NCBI GenBank assembly: GCA_945788445.1
Contig: CALZMA010000079.1
Span: 1 to 5,327 of the forward strand
Direction of reading: 5' to 3'
DNA: 5,327 nucleotides
From: an uncultured Bacteroidales bacterium
Lineage (GTDB): Bacteria > Bacteroidota > Bacteroidia > Bacteroidales > Bacteroidaceae
This document shows, piece by piece, positions 5,272 through 5,327 of the stretch (position 1 is the stretch's first letter; each line of letters opens with the position of its first letter). Under the pieces are notes generated by a model that was given only the letters and a program-made list of their open reading frames with translations, did no database searches and was not told the origin of the DNA. Position numbers and translations under genes: made by a program.

Positions 5272-5327
5272 GGAGGCCCGAAGGGCTGACCTTTAGCTCA
5301 TAGCCCAGGCTGCAAGGCCTGGGTTGC
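5272..5327. repeat. Small hairpin cluster at right edge, possible interspersed repeat
   Basis: GCCC-GAA-GGGC (5276-5286) is a four-base-pair hairpin. It is followed by CCCAGGC (5304-5310) and GCCTGGG (5317-5323), a perfect 7-bp stem with a six-base loop. GGGCT (5283-5287) can alternatively pair with AGCCC (5302-5306). No reading frame here looks coding. The pattern resembles REP-like dispersed repeats that I recall from Bacteroidota intergenic regions, but copy number cannot be judged from one window, and the element may continue beyond the edge. Confidence 0.45.

Overview
This window looks like ordinary core chromosome from a GC-rich member of the Bacteroidota, most likely the order Bacteroidales. 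Four things point there: a DUF4270 lipoprotein with an acidic stretch after the lipobox cysteine, a starch-synthase-like protein that consists only of the N-terminal GT5 domain, start codons without Shine-Dalgarno sequences, and a promoter of the TAnnTTTG class. The genus cannot be fixed from this sequence.

Layout: three genes run leftward and two run rightward from a divergent control region near 3348-3786. Leftward, in transcription order, are a GT5-domain protein (3347-2535), a DUF4270 lipoprotein (2318-840) and a MurU-like sugar-1-phosphate nucleotidyltransferase (710 to the left edge, missing only its C-terminal end). Rightward are panC (3787-4638) and panD (4683-5030), followed by a strong intrinsic terminator (5109-5144). 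The last ~110 bases hold a short tandem repeat and small GC-rich hairpins that resemble the edge of an interspersed repeat family.

Function: PanD makes beta-alanine from aspartate and PanC joins it to pantoate to form pantothenate, the precursor of coenzyme A. The pantoate-forming genes panB and panE are not in the window. The leftward genes have a more envelope- and carbohydrate-related flavour, but no shared pathway can be shown. Their intergenic gaps (216 and 129 bases) each carry long inverted repeats, so they are probably separate or attenuated transcription units and not one tight operon.

I do not see a new defence, mobile or biosynthetic system. The points most worth checking are the degraded active-site motifs of the GT5-domain protein, the long leaders and shared palindrome in the divergent control region, the inverted repeats between the leftward genes, and the repeats at the right edge.
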